Made by a program: the position numbers and the translations under genes. From Onthophagus taurus (lineage: Eukaryota; Arthropoda; Insecta; Coleoptera; Scarabaeidae), in NCBI RefSeq assembly GCF_036711975.1, contig NC_091975.1, positions 2,854,501-2,918,500 of the forward strand: 64,000 nucleotides of DNA, read 5' to 3'. Below, one piece after another: positions 38,150 through 45,233 of the stretch. The notes beneath the pieces are model-generated. The model did not search any database and was not told the DNA's origin. It was given only the letters and a program-made list of their open reading frames with translations. Positions within the stretch are counted from its first letter, which is position 1. Each line of letters opens with the position of its first letter.

Positions 38150-38494
38150 TTTAGTTCTTAAGTTGCAATAAATGAGGATTTGATGCACTCAGGAAACTTT
38201 AAATTTGATACCATCTATCCTCAAACATTAAAGTTAAACACACAAAATCTTTATGTATCAGTTCCAAACCGGTTTAAAAAATGTTCACATATTTTTACTT
38301 TCAAAAAACGTTGAAATCGATGATTATATATTTTTTGTAACATAACCGTTCAAGCTGGAAACCTAAAATTTGGCACAACCAAACCTAAAACAGTCTTTTA
38401 TAACCTCAAAATTGTTTTGTTTTGCAATTTTAATCCATTTCGGAGAAAAAAAAGTTTTTCTTCAATGATGTTTTTAAGAACTGTTAACATTACG
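38150..38494. repeat. Satellite-like array, left of the Polinton
   Basis: Contains CGTTCAAGCTGGAAACCTAA, ATTTGGCACAACC, CAGTCTTTTATAACCTCAAA and CAATTTTAATCCATTTCGGA, all found again at 53,940-54,060 to the right of the Polinton. The array is cut at the duplicated ATTACG. Monomers are about 165-175 bp. It is the same broad family as the array at 56.8-57.6 kb. Confidence 0.8.
38489..38494. other. Left target-site duplication of the Polinton
   Basis: ATTACG immediately precedes the AG terminus and is identical to 53,742-53,747. Six base pairs is the usual Polinton duplication length. Confidence 0.95.
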
Positions 38495-38907
38495 AGTAGT
38501 ATAAGAAGGAGAGTTCTGGAGCAGGATTATCCCATATTTTGCGCTCTGTGATTGGTTGAAATGCCAATATGGCGGTCAAAAATTTAGTAACTTTTAGGGA
38601 TTTTCATTTTACATGTTGGCAATGAATCTCAATTATGTTGGTACTACTGAGGGTGGAGGGAATGCAAATTTTTTTAATATAAATAAAAGTAGGGTGACCG
38701 TCAATATATAAAAATTACGATTAATGATTTGTGCTACAATTAGGACTAAGTGTGTGAAAGTGAAAGGAGAATTAAAAAAAAAAACAACAAACGTTACAGT
38801 GAACTTGTATTTTAAAGGTGAGTAATATACATTGAAATGAAGCGTGTTAAATTTAAAGAAGATTTAGATGTGTATTATATTGATGAAGACCAATATAGCA
38901 AAAATGC
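38495..38907 (+). repeat. Left terminal inverted repeat of the Polinton
   Basis: 413 bp matching the reverse complement of 53,328-53,741 with substitutions only at about 38,730 (T/C) and 38,891 (C/G) and a one-base difference in an A-run. Holds a TATATAAAAA box at 38,705-38,714, a consensus splice donor (AAAG/GTGAGT) at 38,818, and the start of an ORF at 38,837. Inward transcription from both ends is therefore plausible. Confidence 0.95.
38705..38823 (+). promoter_or_regulatory. Candidate inward promoter and leader donor in the TIR
   Basis: TATATAAAAA lies about 130 bp before the TIR ORF start. GTGAGT at 38,818-38,823 after AAAG fits a 5' splice site. A matching acceptor (TTTTAG, 39,111-39,116) ends three bases before the ATG of the 222-aa ORF. 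The same box and donor are mirrored in the right TIR. Function is inferred. Confidence 0.4.
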
Positions 38908-38926
38908 ACTCGGTGAACGTCAATAA
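38837..38926 (+). pseudogene. Truncated TIR copy of the PPP1R15-like terminal ORF (29 aa)
   Basis: The first 24 codons duplicate the right-end gene (one difference, E to Q at residue 19) because they lie inside the TIR. The TIR ends there, and the frame runs a few unrelated codons to TAA at 38,924. It keeps the RVKF docking motif and the following hydrophobic pair but lacks the Trp/Arg-rich helix, so it could bind PP1 at most. It may equally be an untranslated by-product of TIR extension into the gene. Confidence 0.6.
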
Positions 38927-39000
38927 AAAAATAAGATTAATGACTCGTGCTCCAATTAGGAATAGGTGTGTAAATAGTTAAGTGAATGGTATACATAAAA
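38927..39000 (+). repeat. Degenerate second copy of TIR sequence
   Basis: GATTAATGACTCGTGCTCCAATTAGGA (within 38,935-38,962) is a diverged direct copy of the TIR segment at about 38,719-38,746. TTTCGCTCTGCGTATTGG starting near 39,006 resembles the TIR words at 38,538-38,556. This suggests an older TIR or an earlier recombination just inside the present one. Confidence 0.5.
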
Positions 39001-39118
39001 ATAATTTTCGCTCTGCGTATTGGTGAGAGAGACAGTATATAACGTATATAAAGGTGAATGTAAATGTTGTAACGAGAACCAATCGATTAACAGATAGCTC
39101 CATATTAAACTTTTAGAA

Positions 39119-39787
39119 ATGGTTAAGACATTGTTTACGTTATCATTAATAAAGGTTTGTATGAGTTGTGAAAAAAGATATTATTTAGGTAAGTACAGAA
39201 AATTACTCCCTAAAAGTGTATATAATAAAGTATGGGTTAGTTGGTTTAAGGTTTGGAAAATCTACATGTTTTATGATAATTGTTTAGATTTAGATATAGA
39301 AGCTTATTTAGAAAATGTTTATAATTTTGAATCGTTATGCTTATCAAGAGATAGAGAATTTTTAAGATATTTTTTATTAGCATTAGATGTAGTTGGAAAT
39401 AGTGGTGATAGACTTGAGAAAGAGAACTTTATAAACAGATACCTGTCAAATGCTTCTTCCATTTTAAGAATTTCTATTCACACTCCAGACGGTGCTTTAT
39501 GTTTAGCTTGTTTTGAAAAGATTAATAGGTTTAGATTGAGAAGCAATTTAAAAAAGTACATAAAAAAATGGAAGTATAGATATTACGAATTATCATTTGA
39601 TAATTTATTCAACTGTATAGAAGATAAAGCATCATTTTGCAACTCTTGCTTTATAGCGTTATTTAGATTTAAGGATAATTATGATATGGAACATTTTTTT
39701 GAATTATATTCCTCATTTTCAGACTTAGAATGGAATACTAGTGATAGTGATTATGGTAATGATAATATAATAGAAGATTTATGGTAA
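39119..39787 (+). CDS. Orphan Polinton protein, 222 aa, with CxxC pairs
   Basis: I do not recognise a family. The protein has a hydrophobic N-terminal stretch, a CMSC pair near residues 15-18, CLAC near 127-130 and CNSC near 174-177. Many Tyr, Phe and Lys residues suggest a compact, possibly zinc-binding fold. The C-terminal 20 residues are acidic. The ATG at 39,119 is preceded by a possible splice acceptor (TTTTAG), so it may be expressed from the left TIR promoter. It is the only plus-strand gene left of the integrase and converges with it. Its end position, like that of the 242-aa ORF, is where Polintons and adintoviruses often keep lineage-specific accessory genes. Confidence 0.75.
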   Translation: MVKTLFTLSLIKVCMSCEKRYYLGKYRKLLPKSVYNKVWVSWFKVWKIYMFYDNCLDLDIEAYLENVYNFESLCLSRDREFLRYFLLALDVVGNSGDRLEKENFINRYLSNASSILRISIHTPDGALCLACFEKINRFRLRSNLKKYIKKWKYRYYELSFDNLFNCIEDKASFCNSCFIALFRFKDNYDMEHFFELYSSFSDLEWNTSDSDYGNDNIIEDLW

Positions 39788-39822
39788 ATAAATAAATATT
39801 AATATTAAGTAGTTGTTTTATT
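39785..39822. terminator. Convergent polyadenylation signals, left
   Basis: AATAAA at 39,787-39,792 and 39,791-39,796 serves the 222-aa ORF. TTTATT at 39,817-39,822 (AATAAA on the minus strand) serves the integrase side. They sit in the 57 bp between the two stop codons. Confidence 0.5.
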
Positions 39823-39844
39823 TAAAAAAAAATATATATAATTA

Positions 39845-40783
39845 TTATACAAAATCTGATTTTTTAATCCAACTTCTTTCATCCATTCCAAACCACTTAA
39901 CGTACATTCGATTTCCTTTTCGTTTCAATACTTTTTCAATTAACTGTATGTCAGGATAGTGTGTACGTTGTAGTTCTTCACTATAGAAAGCACCTTTAAT
40001 ATCTTCACCTTTCAAGTCCTGTAATAAATACGATACTGGATTGGTGTACTGAATCTTAACAATTTTAAAAACTTCATTACTCCAGTTAGGAGTGTACCCT
40101 TTGGCAAATATTCCACGATGTTTAGAAATTCTCACAAAATCATTTAAGTGAAACTTTTGTTTTTTTAATGCGATTGTTTTCATTCGATTATAAACAGTAT
40201 CCAGTAATCTTTTTTCAGTATTATTATTATTATTATTATTCACTTCTATCGGTTTCATACCTATAGTTGAATGTTTATGTGAATTGTATATTAATAGTAT
40301 CTGTGGTAATAACTTTAACCATTTAAAAGATCCTTGAATGCTAAATTCTTTCCACATTAAACCTTTTAAAGTTCTATTCAAACGTTCAACAACAGATGCT
40401 TTCAATGAGCTAAACGTCGAGTAATGATTAATTTTTAACTTACTCATAAGCAAGCTAAATTCTTTGTTATAAAACTCTTTTCCTAGATCAGTTTGAAGAT
40501 TTTTTGGTACATATCGGTCCTTTAGAATACTTTTCATTGCTTTAGTAACATCTTTACCCGATTTAGTTTTTACAGGAACAGCCCATGCATATTTGCTAAA
40601 GACATCAATTACAACGAGTATATAACGATAACCATTGTTTTGTCGTGCATAAGGTATCATCTCTACTAAATCAGCCTGGTATAAATCATTTATCCCTTTA
40701 ACAATTACATGTCGCCTTTTGAAATGTATTCGAGCAGGTTTATGAAGTTCTTCAACTATTTTTCTTTTAACATCACTGGACAT
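39845..40783 (-). CDS. Polinton retroviral-type integrase (rve)
   Basis: Catalyses insertion of the excised or replicated element, producing the 6 bp duplication. The 312-aa protein has a DDE core: D38 in QADLVEM, D99 in QTDLGKEF and E133 in VVERLNRTLK. Flanking blocks (YILVVIDVFSKYAWAVPVK) are typical of Polinton and retroviral integrases. An Asn run (seven residues, from an ATT repeat) near 188-194 lies between the core and a C-terminal SH3-like/chromodomain-like part. The last 35 residues (IEKVLKRKGNRMYVKWFG) fit a chromodomain, which could guide target choice. The start overlaps the upstream ORF by 28 bp. No breaks; probably functional. Confidence 0.95.
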   Translation of the reverse strand: MSSDVKRKIVEELHKPARIHFKRRHVIVKGINDLYQADLVEMIPYARQNNGYRYILVVIDVFSKYAWAVPVKTKSGKDVTKAMKSILKDRYVPKNLQTDLGKEFYNKEFSLLMSKLKINHYSTFSSLKASVVERLNRTLKGLMWKEFSIQGSFKWLKLLPQILLIYNSHKHSTIGMKPIEVNNNNNNNTEKRLLDTVYNRMKTIALKKQKFHLNDFVRISKHRGIFAKGYTPNWSNEVFKIVKIQYTNPVSYLLQDLKGEDIKGAFYSEELQRTHYPDIQLIEKVLKRKGNRMYVKWFGMDERSWIKKSDFV

Positions 40784-41160
40784 TTTACAATGATTTCAAC
40801 AAACAACTTATTAATCCCCCCTGTAACAGTAGATGGAACGAATCGTAATCTATCACCTTTTTTCAATGGGATACCCTCAAAAGAGTTTTGATATTTCACA
40901 TTGTTTACTTTAAGAATTGTACTCAATGGTGAAATAGTCATAGAATGAATTACTCCTGATTTGATAGGAAAAGTATAATATAATTTCTCATTACTGAGTG
41001 CGTAATTATTTGGAACTTTATTTCCAGTCAAAGTAATATTAAAGTAATAATAATAGTTTTCTTCAATTGAAGAGGACAGAACAGAAGAAGAAGAAATATG
41101 ATGTCCGAACTTGTGAATAGTCATAATAAAAATGATATAATGTACTATAGGTTTATACAA
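40756..41160 (-). CDS. Small beta-rich Polinton protein, 134 aa
   Basis: No named family that I can assign. After a hydrophobic first dozen residues, a second Met at residue 13 (41,124) begins MTIHKFGHHI and may be the true start. The rest alternates hydrophobic and polar residues (YYYYFNITLTG, LYYTFPIKSG, FEGIPLKKGDRLRFVP) as in a beta-sandwich. It overlaps the DUF8207 stop by 8 bp upstream and the integrase start by 28 bp downstream, so it belongs to a tight minus-strand unit with virion genes. A fibre or minor structural role is a guess based on location and predicted fold. Confidence 0.8.
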   Translation of the reverse strand: MYKPIVHYIIFIMTIHKFGHHISSSSVLSSSIEENYYYYFNITLTGNKVPNNYALSNEKLYYTFPIKSGVIHSMTISPLSTILKVNNVKYQNSFEGIPLKKGDRLRFVPSTVTGGINKLFVEIIVKCPVMLKEK

Positions 41161-42283
41161 TTATACGAGCTTCACGTAACTCTTCTATAATACTATTAAT
41201 TTCATTACCATGTGATGTGTTACCGGCAAGCTGAGAGGCTATTAAAAGTTTTAATCTATCTACTAATTCATTAGGATCATCCCAATAAATGAAATTTGAC
41301 CGTTGATTATTGTACTGCTGCTGCATGAGACCTTCTCCAGTTCTCAGACGAACAGGAACGCTTTTCACTCTACTACGTCGTACAATTGATTCCGTTGCAT
41401 TTAAAACAGGTGCAATTATTTGACGATACTTGTCCGACTTATCACCTATAATTTGTTTGCTTTTATCTTGATTTTTGTTTAATGCTGCTGTTGTTTTAAG
41501 TATTTCAACGTAATTCTTTTGATCGTCACTAGTAAAATTTTCTGGTTCCCTCTTGAAGATTAACTCATACAGACCTTTCGTACCCTTATAAGTTTTATTT
41601 GCAATGGTTATATCATTAGTTTTACTACTAAAGGATATTTCACTATCTCCAATGGAATACTTATCAGTTAAAATGTCAACACGAACCCCCTTGTTGCTAG
41701 AATCAAATTCATTGTTATCATCTCTTACATAGCCCTCAATGTAAGATCGTGTTAGAGGTGCAAATTGTTCCAAGTACAATACAAATGATTCTTCAGGAAT
41801 ATTCATAGTTTCTGGTAATGAAGATACATCTACTGCTGCTGCTGCAGTTTGTGATGGTTGCGATGGTTGTGGTTGTGGTGGTGATGGGTATGTTGCAAAA
41901 ACATCATCATCGCTTAATATTGATATTGTTGGTGATTGAGGCGCTTGTTGTTGTTGTTGTTGTTGTTGTTGGTTAAGTTCTGATAGACGTGATGCTTGTA
42001 CTGCTTTTGATACTCTTTTTCTTCTTTTTGCAGGTGTTACTGTTTTAAATTCTTCTTCTTCTTTAACTTCATCGGATTTAAGCTCTTCATCCTCCTCCTC
42101 CTTCTTAACTTTAATAGGATGTTTAATTGAGGAAATTATTTTTTGTAAAGGTGTTGTTACTACTTTATATTGTTCTTGAAGTAAATGTTCAGATCTATGT
42201 TTCATTGCTTTTAATTTATCTAATTTCTTTTTCACATTTTCTCTAGTTTTAATAAGCTTTCGTGTTAATTGTTTTGAGTCCAT
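41153..42283 (-). CDS. DUF8207-domain Polinton protein
   Basis: 376 aa. The N-terminal third is Lys-rich and coiled-coil-like (about 1-50), followed by acidic and basic low complexity and a Gln run near 104-112. From about residue 170 it carries the arthropod DUF8207 signature: PLTRSYIEGYV, KGVRVDILTDKYSIGDSE, NKTYKGTKGLYELIFKR, then KYRQIIAPVL. The C terminus reads YWDDPNELVDRLKLL...EINSIIEELREARII. The domain is widespread in arthropod genomes within Polinton-like elements and its function is unknown to me. Linkage to ATPase and PLA2 genes suggests a virion or assembly component. Intact. Confidence 0.9.
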   Translation of the reverse strand: MDSKQLTRKLIKTRENVKKKLDKLKAMKHRSEHLLQEQYKVVTTPLQKIISSIKHPIKVKKEEEDEELKSDEVKEEEEFKTVTPAKRRKRVSKAVQASRLSELNQQQQQQQQQAPQSPTISILSDDDVFATYPSPPQPQPSQPSQTAAAAVDVSSLPETMNIPEESFVLYLEQFAPLTRSYIEGYVRDDNNEFDSSNKGVRVDILTDKYSIGDSEISFSSKTNDITIANKTYKGTKGLYELIFKREPENFTSDDQKNYVEILKTTAALNKNQDKSKQIIGDKSDKYRQIIAPVLNATESIVRRSRVKSVPVRLRTGEGLMQQQYNNQRSNFIYWDDPNELVDRLKLLIASQLAGNTSHGNEINSIIEELREARIIV

Positions 42284-42420
42284 CTTTTCTTTACAATGAA
42301 TGAATGCTTAATGACTAAAATTTGTATTTACTTTAGAGTTTATTGGAACTGTTTTTTAACATGTAAATTTTAAAAGATCGGTTTTTAAATGATCTGTTTT
42401 ATCAGATCAGCCAGCCGTTC
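42284..42420. other. Intergenic spacer inside the minus-strand block
   Basis: A 137 bp gap between the PLA2-like and DUF8207 genes. It contains repeated GATCTG/CAGATC words (GATCTGTTTTATCAGATC, 42,391-42,408) that could form a small hairpin. It may separate two transcripts. Confidence 0.4.
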
Positions 42421-42795
42421 TTATCGGTTGTAACACCGATACTTTTTTTTCGGATTCTTCAAACCGAAACCCAATTTTCGTTTTACTTTCATTGCGTTAG
42501 TAACAAACCATGCGTTAGCTTTTTCACCAAAAGATGAATCTTTCGCTAATACTCTTTTCCATGCTTCTTCGGCTAATACTTTATCTGCTTTATGTCGATT
42601 GTGTAAATCTGTGTATTGTGTATATGCTAAATCATGACGTTTACATGCTCTATCAAGCTTATTAATACCAGGATCTCCACGTGCTAATCGTTTCATGAGA
42701 TTTGTCCCAGGTCCACAAAACTGATAGCCGGGCAAATGCAGCTCTCCACCTGTTCGTATCACTAACATGACTGATATAGAAACATACACAATCAC
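42421..42795 (-). CDS. Phospholipase A2-like protein (parvovirus VP1-type domain)
   Basis: 124 aa. A hydrophobic N terminus (residues 2-13) precedes a calcium-loop-like YQFCGPGT (24-31) and the catalytic His-Asp pair in ACKRHDLAY (H54, D55). This is the layout of the short secreted-type PLA2 domain of parvovirus capsid proteins, also reported in Polintons and adintoviruses. The C-terminal half is basic (VKRKLGFGLKNPKKKYR). In viruses the enzyme helps particles leave endosomes; that role here is inference. It overlaps the ATPase stop region by 4 bp (ATGA-type), implying co-transcription. Key residues are intact. Confidence 0.92.
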   Translation of the reverse strand: MIVYVSISVMLVIRTGGELHLPGYQFCGPGTNLMKRLARGDPGINKLDRACKRHDLAYTQYTDLHNRHKADKVLAEEAWKRVLAKDSSFGEKANAWFVTNAMKVKRKLGFGLKNPKKKYRCYNR

Positions 42796-43484
42796 AATTT
42801 TATATAGTAATGAAATCCATTACGATATCTACCATCATTCATATCGTCCTCCTTATTGATTACAAAAAATCCGAATCTATCTTTCCAACACATTGCACAC
42901 ATTTTCTTAAAAACATTGAATTTCATATCGGTTGTTACGTGATCATTATAAATATGTCTTAAATTTAGGTCATCTTGTTTGAAAAGTATTAAAAAGTTTG
43001 CATTATCACGTATTAAATGTTTTGGAATATGTGTGTAACTCTGACATAAATAAAAACTATCTATTGCCTTATGTCGTCCCATACAGAAATAATCACGAAT
43101 AATTGACTGTTTATCGCATGCTACATCATCAAATATAAAAACTGAATCTTCATTTGCTTTAGAGGGATGCATTATGTCATCACTACTGCTATACTCATAA
43201 TATCCTAAACCTTTTATAGGCTGCAGCAATTTTCTCAAATATTCATATTTGTTTTGATACAATGACTTTGAATACACATACACATTTTTAAATGATATTC
43301 CATTAGGATCCTGTAATAAACTAATTATCAGATTTGTTTTACCAGAGCTAGAAGGTCCGGATATTATGCAACGTAAATTATTTGGAAATAAATAACTATG
43401 CTTTCTGTTTTGAGGTGATTGATTGTTAAATTGTATTGTTACATCATCAACATCTAATGTGTAAGGTTGTTTTATCACTTTCAT
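42792..43484 (-). CDS. FtsK/HerA-type genome-packaging ATPase
   Basis: Powers loading of the genome into capsids. 230 aa with Walker A GPSSSGKT at 43-50, Walker B VFIFDDV at about 115-121 (acidic pair D119-D120), and a downstream arginine-containing helix region (IPKHLIRDNANF). Length fits the 210-260 aa norm for Polinton and adenovirus-like ATPases. It is first in the minus-strand unit and starts 82 bp from the divergent core-protein gene. No damage seen. Confidence 0.95.
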   Translation of the reverse strand: MKVIKQPYTLDVDDVTIQFNNQSPQNRKHSYLFPNNLRCIISGPSSSGKTNLIISLLQDPNGISFKNVYVYSKSLYQNKYEYLRKLLQPIKGLGYYEYSSSDDIMHPSKANEDSVFIFDDVACDKQSIIRDYFCMGRHKAIDSFYLCQSYTHIPKHLIRDNANFLILFKQDDLNLRHIYNDHVTTDMKFNVFKKMCAMCWKDRFGFFVINKEDDMNDGRYRNGFHYYIKL

Positions 43485-43566
43485 GTTTATAGTATAACTG
43501 ACTTTTATATAATTTTGAAATTGAATATATAATGCTCATTTGTATGTTTACCATTGAAGTGGTCGG
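43485..43566. promoter_or_regulatory. Divergent promoter between the two virion gene blocks
   Basis: The 82 bp between the ATPase start (minus) and core-protein start (plus) are AT-rich with TTATATAA near 43,505-43,512 and ATATATAATG near 43,525-43,534. One TATA-like site per direction would suit. This is the only divergent junction in the element. Confidence 0.5.
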
Positions 43567-44016
43567 ATGATCATGAAGAAAAGAATAAGTGGAAACGCAA
43601 TTTCTTTTAATAGAGCCGTTAAAAATGCTAAAATAAAATTAAAAGAGTCAAGCACTAATGATTTGAAATCTGCTACAAAGTTAGCTTTACGTGCCGTAAA
43701 AGGTATTGCCAAAAAGAAACTTCGTTCTAGAGTTATTACAGTTCCAAAAAGCGGTGGTATACTTCCGCTTATTCCAATTTTTGCTGGATTAAGTGCATTA
43801 GGAGCTCTAGCAGGTGGCACTGCTTCCGTTGTAAGTGCTGTCAATAAAGCGAAGCAAGCACAAGCGGCACTCAAGGAAAGCCAAAGACATAATCAGACAA
43901 TGGAATCAATAGCTTTAGGTAAAGGTCTGTATTTAAAACCATATAAAAAAGGATTAGGTGTTTTTTTAAAGAAACGCCAAAAAAAACTATACAACAACAA
44001 CAACAGAAAGCGCTAA
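43567..44016 (+). CDS. Core/membrane-active minor virion protein (adenovirus pX- or pVI-like)
   Basis: 149 aa. The basic N terminus (KKRISGNAISFNRAVKNAK) is followed by a Lys/Arg-rich helix, then a Gly/Ala-rich hydrophobic segment at 62-87 and an amphipathic helix (AVNKAKQAQAALKESQ). It ends with a GLYLKPYKKGLGVF tail. The pattern recurs in Polintons immediately upstream of the protease. LAGG-T at 81-85 fits the [MIL]xGG-x adenain cleavage rule (inference). DNA condensation or membrane disruption is suggested by analogy only. The ORF ends in a frame overlapping the protease: an eight-A run at 43,979-43,986 offers a slip site, discussed in the findings. Confidence 0.85.
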   Translation: MIMKKRISGNAISFNRAVKNAKIKLKESSTNDLKSATKLALRAVKGIAKKKLRSRVITVPKSGGILPLIPIFAGLSALGALAGGTASVVSAVNKAKQAQAALKESQRHNQTMESIALGKGLYLKPYKKGLGVFLKKRQKKLYNNNNRKR

Positions 44017-44027
44017 CAAACGTTGAC

Positions 44028-44366
44028 TTGATACGTTATGTAAAAATGTTGGGGATACCAGAGTTTAGAGGGATATTCATGCAAGATAAATTACCTCTGC
44101 GTATTAATAATAATGAAAGAGGTATTATTAACTTGGATAGTGTGAAAGGACCTGGCACTCATTGGACAGCCTATATTAAGAAAGGAAATATAATTAATTA
44201 TTTTGATAGTTTTGGTAATTTAAAACCAAGTAAAAAAATTGTAAACTATTTTAAGAGTGCTGGAAATAATGTAATTATTAAATACAATCACAATCAATAT
44301 CAAACCTATAACACAAGTAATTGTGGTTATTTATGTTTAAATTTCTTATCATCAAACACATTATAG
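44028..44366 (+). CDS. Adenain-like cysteine protease (maturation protease)
   Basis: Cleaves virion precursor proteins. The first in-frame ATG is at 44,046; counting from it, the triad is H39 (GTHWTAY), D54 (YFDSFGN) and C93 (NTSNCGYLC), with Q86 as a possible oxyanion-hole residue. The given start is a TTG; no ATG precedes the conserved N-terminal residues (LTNVDLIRYVK), which lie in the same open frame back to 43,947. The ATG form would lack part of the normal N terminus. That suggests the protease is made as an extension of the core protein by -1 frameshifting, or that a one-base indel split a single gene. It is short at the C terminus for the family, but the catalytic set is complete. Confidence 0.88.
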   Translation: MIRYVKMLGIPEFRGIFMQDKLPLRINNNERGIINLDSVKGPGTHWTAYIKKGNIINYFDSFGNLKPSKKIVNYFKSAGNNVIIKYNHNQYQTYNTSNCGYLCLNFLSSNTL

Positions 44367-44382
44367 CTCCAACACTTAAAGC

Positions 44383-45093
44383 ATGTGGACGTTCGATTTA
44401 GTAGGAAAAACATCTGTTCTAACAGCAAATTACCACCCCACAATAGAACTGAATCCTAATTATCAATATGAACTGGCACTTGTAAGCTTTGATGGGTACA
44501 ACTCAATTCCAAATATAGATGAAACAAATAATTGCTTAAAAATAGATAATGTGTTGATATCAATACCAACAGGATCTTATGAATTAAAACACATTTCGAA
44601 TGCTATTAATGAACAACTAAAGAAGAATAATATTGAAGATACAAATTTTAGTATAGAGGCAAATGAAGATACATTACAAGCAGTGGTTACATGTGCTAAA
44701 ATAGTTGATTTTAATGTAGACAATTCTATGTCAACAATACTAGGTTTTAATAAATCAGATGTGTTAGATCCGAACAAATCTCCACATAATAGTCAAAATA
44801 TTGTAGATATATTTAAAATAAATTCTATACAAATACAATGTAACATAACACATGGAGCTTATCATAATGACGTACCTGCACACACCATCTACTCATTTTT
44901 CCCTACAGTACCTAAAGGTTATAAAATATCGGAAACCCCTCACAATTTAATATATATGCCTCTGAATACACAAATAATTGATAATATTACTCTTAAAATA
45001 GTTGACCAGAATGGATTGTTGGTCAATTTCAGAGGAGAAGTCATTAAGGTAAGACTACATTTAAAACCCTCTAGTTATTACAATGGTTCTTAA
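44383..45093 (+). CDS. Penton-like minor capsid protein (single jelly roll)
   Basis: 236 aa. Forms the pentameric vertices of the predicted icosahedral capsid. The N terminus MWTFDLVGK...LTANYHPTIEL and the ELALVSFDGYNSIPNI block are typical of Polinton minor capsid proteins, followed by ISIPTGSYELKHISNAIN and a late beta-strand block (IIDNITLKIVDQNGLLVNF). It ends with GEVIKVRLHLKP. Beta-rich throughout. It starts 16 bp after the protease stop; its stop overlaps the start of a 44-aa ORF. Intact. Confidence 0.9.
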   Translation: MWTFDLVGKTSVLTANYHPTIELNPNYQYELALVSFDGYNSIPNIDETNNCLKIDNVLISIPTGSYELKHISNAINEQLKKNNIEDTNFSIEANEDTLQAVVTCAKIVDFNVDNSMSTILGFNKSDVLDPNKSPHNSQNIVDIFKINSIQIQCNITHGAYHNDVPAHTIYSFFPTVPKGYKISETPHNLIYMPLNTQIIDNITLKIVDQNGLLVNFRGEVIKVRLHLKPSSYYNGS

Positions 45094-45217
45094 GGTTAAG
45101 CGTAATATAAATGCTACAACTACATCTAATATTTTTAATCATCTTCAAACTGTGAAACATCTAACACCTCAAAACAAACAATTTCTTCTGTCATTAGGAT
45201 TAAAATTAATAAAATAA
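45083..45217 (+). CDS. Small 44-aa ORF between penton and major capsid genes
   Basis: Starts with an ATG inside the last codons of the penton gene (11 bp overlap) and stops 16 bp before the major capsid ATG. The protein is basic at its start (MVLKVKRN) and ends QNKQFLLSLGLKLIK, with a predicted amphipathic helix. The tight overlap and placement inside a co-oriented virion cluster support a real gene. Function unknown; a minor capsid or cementing peptide is only a guess. Confidence 0.6.
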   Translation: MVLKVKRNINATTTSNIFNHLQTVKHLTPQNKQFLLSLGLKLIK

Positions 45218-45233
45218 TAATAATAATAATAAT

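Noticed and set aside
41941..41972. CAA/GTT run as a CRISPR or minisatellite feature
   Set aside because: A simple trinucleotide run encoding the Gln tract of the DUF8207 protein. No CRISPR-like spaced repeats exist in the window.
43548..43874. 108-codon minus-strand ORF inside the Polinton
   Set aside because: Antisense shadow of the core-protein gene, which has the family sequence pattern.
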